A stretch of DNA of 64,000 nt, taken from positions 60,880 through 124,879 of the forward strand of contig JAIXYN010000025.1 in the NCBI GenBank assembly GCA_027490195.1. The letters are read 5' to 3'. Positions 54,592 to 63,411 of this stretch are shown piece after piece. The DNA comes from Verrucomicrobiaceae bacterium (GTDB lineage: Bacteria > Verrucomicrobiota > Verrucomicrobiia > Verrucomicrobiales > Verrucomicrobiaceae). The notes beneath the pieces are model-generated. The model was not told where the DNA came from. It ran no database searches and saw nothing but the letters and a program-made list of their open reading frames with translations. Within the stretch, counting starts at the first letter, position 1; the number at the start of each line of letters is the position of its first letter. The position numbers and the translations under genes were made by a program.

Positions 54592-55665
54592 ATGAACATC
54601 CAGCTCCAACTTCCCTTCCAGGGATGGAGACGTGCCGAAGAAAGCTCCAAGCACGGCTCAGGGGGAGCTAAAGCACCAAGGATCGGGCTGGCTCTGTCTA
54701 GCGGCGGTGCGCGCGGCTTGGCTCACGCTGGCGTCATTCAGGTGCTTGAAGAAGCGGGCATCCCCATCGCCGCTATCGCTGGTTGCAGCATGGGTGCCTA
54801 CGTAGGTTCGCTCTGGGCTTCTGGACTCAATGGCATGCAGCTTGAGGAGCGCGCGAAGGAGATCAAAGACCGTGCTGCACTGAAGGCTCTGATGGATTAC
54901 ATCATCCCGCCATCGGAAGGACTGATTCGGGGCGAAAAGCTGCGCAAGCATCTCGAACGCGATCTGGGTGACAAGACCTTTGCTGATCTGCACAAACCGT
55001 TGATCGTCATCGCCACCGACCTGGATCGTCTCACGCCGCATGTCTTCGATTCCGGCACTGTATCTCATGCCGTGCATGCCAGTTCGGCCATTCCTGCCGT
55101 GTGTGCTCCGGTCAAACTGAATGGGCGGCGTTACACCGATGGCGGCGCCTCTGAACCCCTCCCGGTGAGCATCCTCAAAAATCGTTTCCACCTGGATGCC
55201 GTCATCGCAGTGAACGTCATGCCTTCGCCGGACGATTTCGAGTCCAAGAGCGAACGTGTTTTTATGACGGAGGACAAGCCCGCCTTCCAATTGTTCTCAC
55301 GCATGTTCCGCACCTTCTGGCAGAAGGTCAACCTGCTTGCCTATGGGAACGTGTTGGACACCTTCCGCCGTGCTTTGATGTCGGCGCAGCTGCATCTCAT
55401 CGCGAAAGAGGAGGCAGCTGCCGATGTAGTGATCCATCCGCATTATGCCGCCTCGACGTGGCATGACTTTGAAAATTTTGGGCAATACCTGCAGGCCGGT
55501 CGTGACGCCGCAAACGCTGCGCTGCCTGCCATTCGTGCCCTGATACAGATCAAAACCTACCTCAACCAGGAGACAACCAGCCATGAAATTGCTCCATCAC
55601 ACACCCGATTGGAACGCCACGCCGCCCGAGACATGGCGCAAGTGGCAGACCACGCAGCTGCGTGA
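54592..55665 (+). CDS. Patatin-like phospholipase (RssA type)
   Basis: The 357-residue enzyme has the patatin fold: oxyanion motif ALSSGGARGLAHAGV, nucleophile Ser in AIAGCSMGAYVGSLWASG (GxSxG) and the catalytic Asp in RYTDGGASEPLPVSIL (DGG). It is a serine lipase/acyl hydrolase that should release fatty acids from membrane or stored lipid. There is no signal peptide. It heads an operon of lipid-degradation genes, and its last 83 bases overlap the next gene in another frame, so its C-terminal 27 residues may be a poorly conserved tail. Confidence 0.88.
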   Translation: MNIQLQLPFQGWRRAEESSKHGSGGAKAPRIGLALSSGGARGLAHAGVIQVLEEAGIPIAAIAGCSMGAYVGSLWASGLNGMQLEERAKEIKDRAALKALMDYIIPPSEGLIRGEKLRKHLERDLGDKTFADLHKPLIVIATDLDRLTPHVFDSGTVSHAVHASSAIPAVCAPVKLNGRRYTDGGASEPLPVSILKNRFHLDAVIAVNVMPSPDDFESKSERVFMTEDKPAFQLFSRMFRTFWQKVNLLAYGNVLDTFRRALMSAQLHLIAKEEAAADVVIHPHYAASTWHDFENFGQYLQAGRDAANAALPAIRALIQIKTYLNQETTSHEIAPSHTRLERHAARDMAQVADHAAA

Positions 55666-57070
55666 GTATTTGCACCGCCGCGTCATTCCCTTCAGCGCGC
55701 ATTACCACCGCGTTTTTGCAGAGCACGATATCCATCCGCTTGATATCAAGTCGTTAGATGACTGGAGCCACGTGCCGTTCACCTCGAAGAAGGATCTAGC
55801 GAACCCACGGGATTTTGTCCTCGTGCCAGACGAGGCGGTTCTCCGCCACGAGCCTAGCATGATATTCTCCGCGCTGCTGCACGGCCGTGCTGCTGCCAAA
55901 GAACGGGCTGAGGCCGAATTCCGCCCCATTCTGCTCACGAGCACCACTGGCCGCTCATCGGATCCCGTCCCCTTTCTTTACACCAAGCACGACCTGCACA
56001 ATCTCGACATCAGCGGCAGCCGCTTGATGCTCGCTGGGCGTTCGCAGAGGGATTTTAAGCACGTCAATCTCTTCCCTTATGCGCCCCATCTTGCCTTCTG
56101 GCTGGCGCATCACGCAGGGCTTGGCTTTGGCACCTTTATGCTGAGCACAGGTGGCGGCAAGACGCTCGGCACTGAGGGCAACATCAAACTCATCGACAAA
56201 ATCCAGCCGGACATCATTATTGGCATGCCCACCTTCATCTACCATGTGCTGCGTGAGGCTTGTGAAACTGGCAGGCATTGGCCCAATTTGAAACGTCTTG
56301 TCCTCGGTGGTGAAAAAGTTGCCGATGGACTCCGTGCTCGCCTGCGCGATCTCGCGACGCTGTTAGGTAGCCCCGATGCGCATGTCATGGCCACTTATGG
56401 CTTCACGGAGGCTAAAATGGCCTTCCCTGAATGCGTCGGACAATCCCTCGAAGCCAGCGGCTATCACTTGAGCCCGGACCTTGGACTGGTGGAGCTCATC
56501 AACCCTGAAACGGGAGAGGTGGTTCCCGATGGCCAGCCCGGCGAGATCGTCTTCACGCCGCTCAATGCGCGTGGCACTGTCGTGTTGCGCTATCGCACGG
56601 GCGACATCGCCGAAGGTGGCCTGACCTGGGAAAAGTGTCCCAACTGTGGCCGCACCTGTCCACGCCTGCTGGGTCCCATCTCACGTGTCAGTGAGGTGCG
56701 TGAACTGAACATAGACAAGCTCAAGGGGACGCTGGTGAACTTCAACCTCCTCGAACATCTGCTGGATGATCAAAAAGGCATCGCCGCCTGGCAGATCGAA
56801 TTGCGCAAGCGCCATGACGACCCGCTCGAAATGGACGAGGTGCATCTGCACCTCACCGCCGAGCCCGGCATTCGTGAATCCGAACTCGAACTCGCCGTCT
56901 CCCGCCGCTTCCACGAAGCCACGGAGATCACGCCGAACGGTCTCCACTTCCATTCAATGTCCGAACTTCGCGATCAACTCGGTGTCGGTCGCCTCTTGAA
57001 GGAGGAAAAAATCGTCGATCATCGCCCCAAAGCCCAACCCGCCCCAACCCATGTGGCACTCAGCTCCTAA
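55583..57070 (+). CDS. PaaK-like AMP-forming CoA ligase
   Basis: The 495-residue protein is an adenylate-forming enzyme of the phenylacetate-CoA ligase group: LLTSTTGRSSDPVPFLYTKHD corresponds to the Ser/Thr-Gly-rich P-loop, MATYGFTEAKMAFPECVGQS to the central motif, and LRYRTGDIAEGGL to the TGD block with its Asp. A C-terminal subdomain follows (DQKGIAAWQIELRKR, DDPLEMDEVHLHL). WEKCPNCGRTCPRLLGPISR adds a CxxCxxxC group typical of the family. It would activate a free fatty or aromatic acid to its CoA ester. It starts inside the patatin gene and precedes thiolase, fitting activation of released acids. Confidence 0.82.
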   Translation: MKLLHHTPDWNATPPETWRKWQTTQLREYLHRRVIPFSAHYHRVFAEHDIHPLDIKSLDDWSHVPFTSKKDLANPRDFVLVPDEAVLRHEPSMIFSALLHGRAAAKERAEAEFRPILLTSTTGRSSDPVPFLYTKHDLHNLDISGSRLMLAGRSQRDFKHVNLFPYAPHLAFWLAHHAGLGFGTFMLSTGGGKTLGTEGNIKLIDKIQPDIIIGMPTFIYHVLREACETGRHWPNLKRLVLGGEKVADGLRARLRDLATLLGSPDAHVMATYGFTEAKMAFPECVGQSLEASGYHLSPDLGLVELINPETGEVVPDGQPGEIVFTPLNARGTVVLRYRTGDIAEGGLTWEKCPNCGRTCPRLLGPISRVSEVRELNIDKLKGTLVNFNLLEHLLDDQKGIAAWQIELRKRHDDPLEMDEVHLHLTAEPGIRESELELAVSRRFHEATEITPNGLHFHSMSELRDQLGVGRLLKEEKIVDHRPKAQPAPTHVALSS

Positions 57071-57074
57071 CACC

Positions 57075-58346
57075 ATGAAAACTCCTTCACTTGTCATAGT
57101 TGCCGCGGCTCGCACACCTTTCTCGCGTGCCGGCACCGATCTGGCGCATCTTGATGCGGTTGAACTCGGTCGTCACGCCGTCTCGGCGCTCCTCACCCGC
57201 ACTGGCATCGACCCGATGTTGGTCGATGAAACCATCCTTGGCTGTGTCGGTCAGCCCCCGGAGGCAATGAACATCGCACGCGTCATCGCGCTGCGCGCAG
57301 GATTACCGGAATCGAAACCCGCCATGACCGTGCATCGTAACTGCGCCTCCGGTCTTGAGGCTCTCACCCTCGCGCATGCGAAGATGTGCGCAGGGCAGGG
57401 CGAAGTCTTCGTCGTCGGTGGGACGGAAAGCATGAGCAACATGCCGTTCTATTTCTCACGGCCTGCGGTGGAAAAATTCACCGCCATGAGTCGTGCGCGG
57501 GATTTCACCGGTCGTGCGAAAGCCGCGCTGCATTTCCGTCCGGCTGACTTCGCTCCTGTCATCGGCTTGAAACTCGGCCTAACGGACCCTGTTTCGAGCT
57601 TGAACATGGGGCAGACTGCCGAGGTATTGTCGCGCGAGTTTGGCATCACTCGTGACATGCAGGACGCCTTTGCCATGCGCAGCCACCTGTGCGCCACGCA
57701 GGCGAATCACCTGCTCAATCAGGAAATTGCGCCGGTGCTTGGTCGGAAAGTCGTCGCAACGGACAACGGCGTACGCGCCGACTCCAGTCTTGAAAAACTT
57801 GGTAAACTCAAAGCGCTCTTCGACACGGTCGTCGGCACAGTGACAGCAGGCAATTCAAGCCAGATTACCGATGGTGCTGTGGCCTTGCTCGTCGCCACAG
57901 AAGAAGCGGCTGCGGCTCACAATTGGAAGCCGCTGGGCCGCCTCGTCAGCTATGCCGCCACAGGTTGCGATCCCGCACGCATGGGCCTTGGTCCGGTGCG
58001 TGCGCTGGATGCTGCCCTTCATCGCAGCGGGTGGAAACTGGATGATGCGGATGTCTTTGAAATCAATGAAGCCTTCGCCGCTCAGGTGCTGGCAGTCATG
58101 AAATGCCTCACTGATCCCTCCAGCGCCCGCCGTGCGGGACTAGAGGCTCCGCTGGGTGAGTTTGACCCTGCGAAGATCAATGCCTGTGGCGGAGCCATCG
58201 CCCTAGGCCACCCCGTGGGAGCCACCGGCGCACGTCTGGTGCAGACGGCTCTCAACCAACTCCATGCCAACGACGGCAAGCGCGCTGTGATCAGCCTTTG
58301 CGTCGGAGGCGGGCAAGGCATGGCGGCCTGCCTCGAAGCATTATGA
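57075..58346 (+). CDS. fadA: Acetyl-CoA acyltransferase (3-ketoacyl-CoA thiolase)
   Basis: The 423-residue thiolase has the acyl-accepting Cys90 in VHRNCASGLEALT, NEAFAAQVLAVM, GGAIALGHPVGATGARL and the second active-site Cys in ISLCVGGGQGMA. It performs the last, thiolytic step of beta-oxidation. It starts 4 bases after the ligase stop and its stop overlaps the start of the next gene (ATGA at 58343). FadA and FadI types cannot be told apart with certainty; the symbol is given for role. Confidence 0.9.
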   Translation: MKTPSLVIVAAARTPFSRAGTDLAHLDAVELGRHAVSALLTRTGIDPMLVDETILGCVGQPPEAMNIARVIALRAGLPESKPAMTVHRNCASGLEALTLAHAKMCAGQGEVFVVGGTESMSNMPFYFSRPAVEKFTAMSRARDFTGRAKAALHFRPADFAPVIGLKLGLTDPVSSLNMGQTAEVLSREFGITRDMQDAFAMRSHLCATQANHLLNQEIAPVLGRKVVATDNGVRADSSLEKLGKLKALFDTVVGTVTAGNSSQITDGAVALLVATEEAAAAHNWKPLGRLVSYAATGCDPARMGLGPVRALDAALHRSGWKLDDADVFEINEAFAAQVLAVMKCLTDPSSARRAGLEAPLGEFDPAKINACGGAIALGHPVGATGARLVQTALNQLHANDGKRAVISLCVGGGQGMAACLEAL

Positions 58347-60382
58347 ATTTAAAACAGAACATTCTCATCCAACCCAAAGCCATGAAAACTCTGCTCAACT
58401 GCCCTTCGATCATTCACGATCCTCCGATGCCGCCGAAACATTTCCGGCTCGACGTCGATCACGATGGCATCGCCTGGATCACTTTTGATTCACCCAAATC
58501 CTCGGTCAATGTCTGGAATGAGGAGACTCTGCGTGAGTTTAATCACCTCCTTGAAATCATTGAACACGACACCCGTGTCAAAGCCTTGGTGCTACGTAGT
58601 GCAAAGGAGCGCATCTTCATCGCAGGCGCTGACATTAAGGCCATTCGCAACATGCAGCATGTCCGGGTGAACGAGCTCATCTGGCTCGGGCAGGCCGTGT
58701 TTGACCGTCTGGCCCGGCTGCGAATGCCAAAGATCGCTGCGATCAACGGTGCCTGCATGGGTGGCGGATTTGAAGTCACGCTTGCCTGCGACTGGCGCAT
58801 CGCCAGCGATCACGATAGCACCAAGATTGGCCTGCCGGAGACGCAGTTGGGTATTCTGCCTGCATGGGGCGGCTCCACGCGGCTGTCACGAATCGTCGGT
58901 GTGCGCAAGGCGCTTGATCTCATCACCACTGGAAAGCTGCTCAATGCAAATGCCGCGAAACGTGCGGGACTTGTCAGCTACGTGGTGGCAGTGGAGCGTC
59001 TGGATGCGCTGGCTTGCAGCCTCGTGCGTCAAAAACGCCCTTGTTTGCGCTTCCGGTTTGAAAATCTCTTCTCGGCGATCATCGGGCACTTGGCGAAACG
59101 CAAGGCGCTCGAAAAGACGCGGGGGCTGTATCCTTCGGTGACGAAAGCGGTGGAAGTCGTGACGCACGCAGTTCATGGCGAGATTGAGAAAGGTTTGCTG
59201 CTGGAGCGCAATGCTGTGGCTGAACTGATCAAAGGCCGTGATTCGGCGCGGTTGATCGACCTTTTCTTCAAGCGCGAAGAAGCCAACAAGCGACCTGTCT
59301 CCGGTGGGACGGCACTGCCCATCCATGATGCCACTGTCATCGGTGCGGGGGTGATGGGGGCTGGAATTGCGCATATCTTAGCATCGCGTGGAATCCGGGT
59401 GCTAATGACGGACGTCAGCAACGACAGCCTCGCGCGTGGATTGGAGCGGATTCAGGGCTTGGTTGGAGATGCTAGGCGCCGAAGGCTGGTGACGGAGGTT
59501 CAGGTGCGTGACACGCTGGACCGGATCAGCACGACGCATGTGCCAGTGCCGCTTAACAGGCACCATCTGGTGATTGAAGCTGCAACGGAGAGCATGGAGT
59601 TGAAGAGGAAGATCTTCGCGGACCTGGCTGCACGGGTCGCCGAAGACACCATTCTTGCCACGAACACCAGCGCACTTTCTGTGTCGGATTTGGCAAAAAC
59701 GGTGCCCAATCCGGAGCGCGTCATTGGTCTGCATTTCTTCAATCCGGTGCATCGCATGCCGCTGGTGGAAATCATCACGCTGCCGGAAACATCGCCTGAT
59801 GTGCTGGCTACTGTGGTCAGTTTTGTGCAAAAGCTCGGCAAGACGCCGGTGGTCGTCAAAGACAGTCCGGGGTTTCTGGTGAACCGTATTTTGGTGCCTT
59901 ACCTGATGGAGGCGGTGAGATTGCATGAGAGCGGTATTTCGGTGAAGGACATCGACGAGGCGATGCTTGAGTTTGGCATGCCGATGGGGCCGATGCGCCT
60001 GCTGGATGAAATTGGTCTCGATGTGGCGGCGCATGTGGCCAAGACGCTGGCCAGTGCTTTTCCGGATAGGTTTTCGCATACCGATGCTCTCGACAAGATG
60101 GTGAACGAGGGCCACCTCGGGAAGAAAACGGGGCAGGGCTTCTACCGGTATGAGAACGGCAAGGAGATCGTGCCCACGACGCATTCCGATCTTCCTAGAC
60201 ATGAGAGCATCCAGACCAATCTTGCGCTGCTGATCAGTCAGGAAGCGATGCGTTGTCTCAAGGAGGGCATCGCCCGCAACGCGGATGATATTGATCTGGC
60301 CATGGTGCTGGGCACCGGCTATCCGCCGTTTCGTGGCGGGCCTATTACTTTCGCCCGGGATACGGGCATCATTGATTATTAA
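58343..60382 (+). CDS. fadB: Bifunctional enoyl-CoA hydratase / 3-hydroxyacyl-CoA dehydrogenase
   Basis: The N-terminal half (about 30-260) is an enoyl-CoA hydratase with oxyanion motif KERIFIAGADIKAI and the catalytic Glu pair in GGGFEVTLACDWR and GLPETQLGILP. The C-terminal half (about 320-640) is a 3-hydroxyacyl-CoA dehydrogenase with an NAD site GAGVMGAGIAHILASRG and the signature HFFNPVHRMPLVEII. It is the alpha subunit of the beta-oxidation complex. The start is uncertain: ATG 58343 overlaps the thiolase stop, but ATG 58382 or 58427 would also leave the domain whole. It precedes the acyl-CoA dehydrogenase gene by 24 bases. Confidence 0.9.
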   Translation: MNLKQNILIQPKAMKTLLNCPSIIHDPPMPPKHFRLDVDHDGIAWITFDSPKSSVNVWNEETLREFNHLLEIIEHDTRVKALVLRSAKERIFIAGADIKAIRNMQHVRVNELIWLGQAVFDRLARLRMPKIAAINGACMGGGFEVTLACDWRIASDHDSTKIGLPETQLGILPAWGGSTRLSRIVGVRKALDLITTGKLLNANAAKRAGLVSYVVAVERLDALACSLVRQKRPCLRFRFENLFSAIIGHLAKRKALEKTRGLYPSVTKAVEVVTHAVHGEIEKGLLLERNAVAELIKGRDSARLIDLFFKREEANKRPVSGGTALPIHDATVIGAGVMGAGIAHILASRGIRVLMTDVSNDSLARGLERIQGLVGDARRRRLVTEVQVRDTLDRISTTHVPVPLNRHHLVIEAATESMELKRKIFADLAARVAEDTILATNTSALSVSDLAKTVPNPERVIGLHFFNPVHRMPLVEIITLPETSPDVLATVVSFVQKLGKTPVVVKDSPGFLVNRILVPYLMEAVRLHESGISVKDIDEAMLEFGMPMGPMRLLDEIGLDVAAHVAKTLASAFPDRFSHTDALDKMVNEGHLGKKTGQGFYRYENGKEIVPTTHSDLPRHESIQTNLALLISQEAMRCLKEGIARNADDIDLAMVLGTGYPPFRGGPITFARDTGIIDY

Positions 60383-60406
60383 AACCCTCAACTGGAGAAC
60401 CAAGCC

Positions 60407-62263
60407 ATGAAAACTACTCTGGACGAATCCAAGCCTGAAGCCAGGACACACATTGATACCTCGCGCATGAATGCGGGGCAGCGCGCCGCTCTTGAAATGG
60501 CGGAAGCCGCGCGCGATGAACGCCGCAACACCGGACTCGCCGCCGGCATCTTTTTTGGCGAACCGGACTTCGGCAAACTGCTGCCGTTTCCGAAACAAAG
60601 TGGAGAGGACCACGATCAGGGCGATGCGTTCCTGCACCGGCTTGAGCAAGTGCTTGATCTCTATGCGGACCCTGATGAGATCGACGCGAAGGGCGAGATT
60701 CCCGAGATGCTGCTGAACGAGTTGGCGCGGATTGGCGCGTTCGGGATCAAGATCCCTGTCAGATATGGGGGGCTTGGGCTGTCGCAGACGAATTATTCGC
60801 GGGCAGCCATGCTGCTCGGCAGCCGCTGTGGCAATCTGGCTGCGCTGCTGTCTGCGCATCAGTCCATCGGTGCGCCGCAGCCGCTCATTTTGTTTGGGAC
60901 TGAAGAGCAAAAGGCGAAATACCTGCCGCGCTGTGCCAAGGGTGAGATCAGCGCCTTTGCGCTGACGGAAAACGAAGTGGGGTCCGATCCGGCTAGGATG
61001 AAGACTGAGGCGAAACTGGATGAGGATGGTGCGAACTATGTCCTCAATGGTGAGAAGCTGTGGTGTACGAACGGCACGAAGGCGGGGATGATCGTGGTGA
61101 TGGCGAAAACGCCTACGGCGGCGAAGCCGCATGCCACGACGGCGTTCATTGTGGAAACGAGCTGGCCGGGTGTGGAGATCATGCACCGCTGCCGCTTCAT
61201 GGGGCTCAAGGCGCTCTACAACGGTGTGATTCATTTCGACAATGTGAGAGTGCCAGCGGCGAATGTGCTGGGCGGTGTTGGGCGCGGTCTCAAAGTGGCG
61301 CTGACGACTTTGAACACGGGGCGCATCACTTTGCCTGCTGCCTGCACGGGCTTGTCGCTGCGCTGTCTGGAAATCAGCAAACGCTGGGCGCGCTCGCGTG
61401 AGCAGTGGGGGCAGCCGATTGGCCGCCACGCGGCCATTGCGGACAAACTCAGCCGCATGGCTGCCGACACCTTTGCCATGGAAAGCATTGTGCGTTATGT
61501 CTCGGCCATGGTGGATCGTGACAAGCACGCCGATGTCCGCCTTGAAGCCGCCATAGGCAAGCTCTGGGGCAGCGAAAAATCCTGGCGCATCATGGACGAC
61601 ACGATGCAGATGCGCGGCGGGCGCGGGTTTGAAACTGCGGCTTCGCTGAAAGCGCGCGGGGACGTGCCCGAACCTGTGGAACGACTGTTCCGCGACTCAC
61701 GCATCAACACGATCTTTGAAGGCAGCAGTGAGATCATGAGGCTGTTCATCGCACGTGAGGCGCTGGAGCCTCATCTCAATCTTGGGGCAGATGCGGTGAA
61801 TCCGACGCTGACATGGAAGGTGCGAGCCAAAGCCGCCGTGCGTGCGGCAGGGTTCTATGCCACGTGGTATCCCATGAAGTGGCTGCCGCTGGGTGCGGGA
61901 GACGCGAGGGATTTGCTGCATCCCTCCCTGCAGTTCGAGTTGGATACGATTGCGCGTCAGAGCCGGGTGCTGGCGCGGCGGCTGTTCCTGGCGATGGCGC
62001 TGAACGGTCCCAAGCTGGAAAAGCGGCAGGTGCTGTTAGGCCACTTTGTGGATGTGGGAGCCGAGCTGTTTGTCTGGGGCTGCACGCTGGCGCATGCTCA
62101 GAGCAAGGTGAACGACTCCTCCATGTCAGAGGTGGAAATCGACAAACTGGTGCGGCTGGTGCGCTTCTTTGGCAAGATGGCGCGTGAGCGAATCGCCAGC
62201 AGTTATCGGCATCTCAAGGAGAACCTTGATGCTGAGAGCTGGCAGCTCGCGCAGGAAGTGTGA
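60407..62263 (+). CDS. Acyl-CoA dehydrogenase
   Basis: The 618-residue flavoenzyme makes the first oxidation of beta-oxidation. ALTENEVGSDPARMKTEA and LNGEKLWCTNGTKAGM are the flavin/substrate signatures, and RINTIFEGSSEIMRLFIAREALEPH contains the likely catalytic Glu. About 170 extra C-terminal residues beyond the classical roughly 385-residue core make it similar to very-long-chain and FadE-type dehydrogenases. GGAG precedes the ATG by a good spacing (60394-60397). It is the last gene of the operon and is followed by a strong hairpin. Confidence 0.91.
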   Translation: MKTTLDESKPEARTHIDTSRMNAGQRAALEMAEAARDERRNTGLAAGIFFGEPDFGKLLPFPKQSGEDHDQGDAFLHRLEQVLDLYADPDEIDAKGEIPEMLLNELARIGAFGIKIPVRYGGLGLSQTNYSRAAMLLGSRCGNLAALLSAHQSIGAPQPLILFGTEEQKAKYLPRCAKGEISAFALTENEVGSDPARMKTEAKLDEDGANYVLNGEKLWCTNGTKAGMIVVMAKTPTAAKPHATTAFIVETSWPGVEIMHRCRFMGLKALYNGVIHFDNVRVPAANVLGGVGRGLKVALTTLNTGRITLPAACTGLSLRCLEISKRWARSREQWGQPIGRHAAIADKLSRMAADTFAMESIVRYVSAMVDRDKHADVRLEAAIGKLWGSEKSWRIMDDTMQMRGGRGFETAASLKARGDVPEPVERLFRDSRINTIFEGSSEIMRLFIAREALEPHLNLGADAVNPTLTWKVRAKAAVRAAGFYATWYPMKWLPLGAGDARDLLHPSLQFELDTIARQSRVLARRLFLAMALNGPKLEKRQVLLGHFVDVGAELFVWGCTLAHAQSKVNDSSMSEVEIDKLVRLVRFFGKMARERIASSYRHLKENLDAESWQLAQEV

Positions 62264-62302
62264 ACGTATTTTGTGCTGGCCTGATGCCTGCTGTTGGGGT
62301 TA

Positions 62303-62335
62303 GAACGTGACTGGTTCCACGAACCGGTCACGTTC
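62303..62335 (+). terminator. Strong hairpin after the lipid-degradation operon
   Basis: GAACGTGACTGGTTC (62303-62317), loop CAC and GAACCGGTCACGTTC (62321-62335) form a 15-bp stem with one G-T wobble. ACTTTATC follows, so the T-run is weak; it lies 40 bases after the acyl-CoA dehydrogenase stop and 20 before the mscL ATG. Either a terminator or a leader structure of mscL. Confidence 0.65.
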
Positions 62336-62354
62336 ACTTTATCATCCCATCGCC

Positions 62355-62822
62355 ATGCTCAAAGAATTCAAAGCATTCATCCTCAAAGGCAACGTCGTCG
62401 ATCTATCCACCGGTGTCATCATTGGCGCGGCCTTCACAGGCATTGTCACGGCATTTGCGAAAGGAATCGTGGAACCGCTTCTGGCGCTGTTTGGCGGAGG
62501 TCCAAGTCCGAAGCTGACGATCCCTCTCAGGGAGGTGAGCCTGCAAGTGGCCAAGCTGGGAGCGGATGGCAAGCCGCTGGTGCAGGCCGATGGGACGCCG
62601 GTCATGGACACGGTTAAAAAGATTATCGAGCTCGATATTGGCAGCATCATCGGGGCGGTCATCAGCTTCTTGATCACGGCGGCAGTCGTGTTTTTTGTGA
62701 TCGTCAAACCGATCAACCAACTGATGGCGATGACGCGGAAAAAGGAAGCGGACGCACCGCCACCTCCGCCGCCTGCTGAGATTGTGCTGCTCACGGAGAT
62801 TCGTGATCTTTTGAAGAAGTGA
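62355..62822 (+). CDS. mscL: Large-conductance mechanosensitive channel
   Basis: The 155-residue protein matches MscL: MLKEFKAFILKGNVVDLSTGVIIGAAFTGIV is the N-terminal helix plus TM1, with the pore-lining Gly-rich face. A second TM (SIIGAVISFLITAAVVFFVIVK) and a cytoplasmic helix ending LTEIRDLLKK follow. MscL opens under membrane tension to release solutes during osmotic downshock. A run of Pro (APPPPPPAE) precedes the last helix. An in-frame start at 62307 would include the hairpin and is rejected. Confidence 0.94.
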   Translation: MLKEFKAFILKGNVVDLSTGVIIGAAFTGIVTAFAKGIVEPLLALFGGGPSPKLTIPLREVSLQVAKLGADGKPLVQADGTPVMDTVKKIIELDIGSIIGAVISFLITAAVVFFVIVKPINQLMAMTRKKEADAPPPPPPAEIVLLTEIRDLLKK

Positions 62823-63041
62823 CCCTTAAGGCGACTTGGCTTCTTCGCTGCGCTCGACGAAACGCATAGCGTGGTCGATGAAGCGGAGGAGGACGTCGTA
62901 GTTGCGTACGTTGCGGTTTTGGTGAGGGTTAGCATGGCCTCGCCTTTCTTCTTTCCCTCAGTCTCCTCGTTTTCGACTTCCATCTTGGCTTCGGCGTAGT
63001 CGGAGCGGGTGAAGACGAAAAAGAGGCGTTTTACGCGCCTC
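62823..63041 (-). pseudogene. Decayed gene remnant, minus strand
   Basis: No intact gene fits here. On the minus strand a C-terminal-looking fragment (NYDVLLRFIDHAMRFVERSE, stop at 62826-62828) is separated by a frame change from a more upstream stretch (VFTRSDYAEAKMEVENEE). Each has ordinary coding-like composition but neither has a start. I read it as one frameshifted, truncated gene; the family is not recognised. Confidence 0.4.
63018..63041 (-). terminator. Possible minus-strand terminator hairpin
   Basis: GAGGCG (63023-63028), a 7-base loop and CGCCTC (63036-63041) make a 6-bp GC stem. Five A's at 63018-63022 give T5 after it on the minus strand. The gene it would serve is not evident, since only decayed sequence lies here. 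Confidence 0.4.
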
Positions 63042-63104
63042 GGGGCCAGACAGCATTGTGCTTCTGCGGATTGATGATCAGTCGATTATGGTTTGGGTAT
63101 GTGT

Positions 63105-63121
63105 TAAATGCCTGGCATCTT
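63105..63121 (+). repeat. 17-bp inverted repeat, left copy
   Basis: TAAATGCCTGGCATCTT is repeated exactly, in inverted orientation, at 63799-63815. Its core ATGCC-T-GGCAT is itself an 11-bp palindrome. The copy ends next to a TAG (63121-63123) where the toxin-like frame opens. Confidence 0.8.
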
Positions 63122-63144
63122 AGTTTGCGGATGGAGAAGATCAA

Positions 63145-63411
63145 ATGTGGGTAGCTGGGGCTGGCAAAAAAGGCTCTGTGCCAGGCCGAGTGGCGGGAGA
63201 CGCACGTATCGTCCCTAGCACCGCAAAACCTCAGCATTCCGATTTGCCGCATATCAATGATGCCGAAAGGCACATACTTCGAACAGCACGTCGCGAAGGC
63301 GCGACAGTCAATGCTATTGGGGCTACGCGTCCTATGTGTGGACATTGCGAGAATGCCTCGCCCAAACGTGCCATTGCTACAAAAACGAAATCTGGTAGAA
63401 AGCCGCGATGA
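63145..63411 (+). CDS. Orphan deaminase-fold polymorphic toxin tip (probable, possibly inactive)
   Basis: The 88-residue frame resembles the C-terminal tips of polymorphic (Rhs/CDI-type) deaminase toxins: MWVAGAGKKG at the start, then INDAERHILRTARREGATVNAIGATRPMCGHC split over the core, where AE (40-41) and Cys65/Cys68 are the zinc-deaminase landmarks. The usual HAE has Asp at residue 39 (GAT at 63259-63261); changing its first base to C would restore His. The open frame extends seven codons upstream of the ATG to a TAG at 63121-63123, with toxin-like residues there too, suggesting a cut-off end of a larger gene. Its TGA overlaps the ATG of the next gene. Composition is AT-richer than the host genes. 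Family call is from pattern recognition. Confidence 0.6.
   Translation: MWVAGAGKKGSVPGRVAGDARIVPSTAKPQHSDLPHINDAERHILRTARREGATVNAIGATRPMCGHCENASPKRAIATKTKSGRKPR

Noticed and set aside
59402..61528. A 708-codon open frame on the minus strand.
   Set aside because: Antisense to the fadB-like and acyl-CoA dehydrogenase genes; Arg/His-rich composition typical of a GC shadow frame.
63031..63345. A 104-codon minus-strand frame whose stop lies in the loop of the hairpin at 63018-63041.
   Set aside because: It is mostly antisense to the toxin-like frame, which has better motif support and coupling to a downstream gene; the ending next to a hairpin is noted but not enough.
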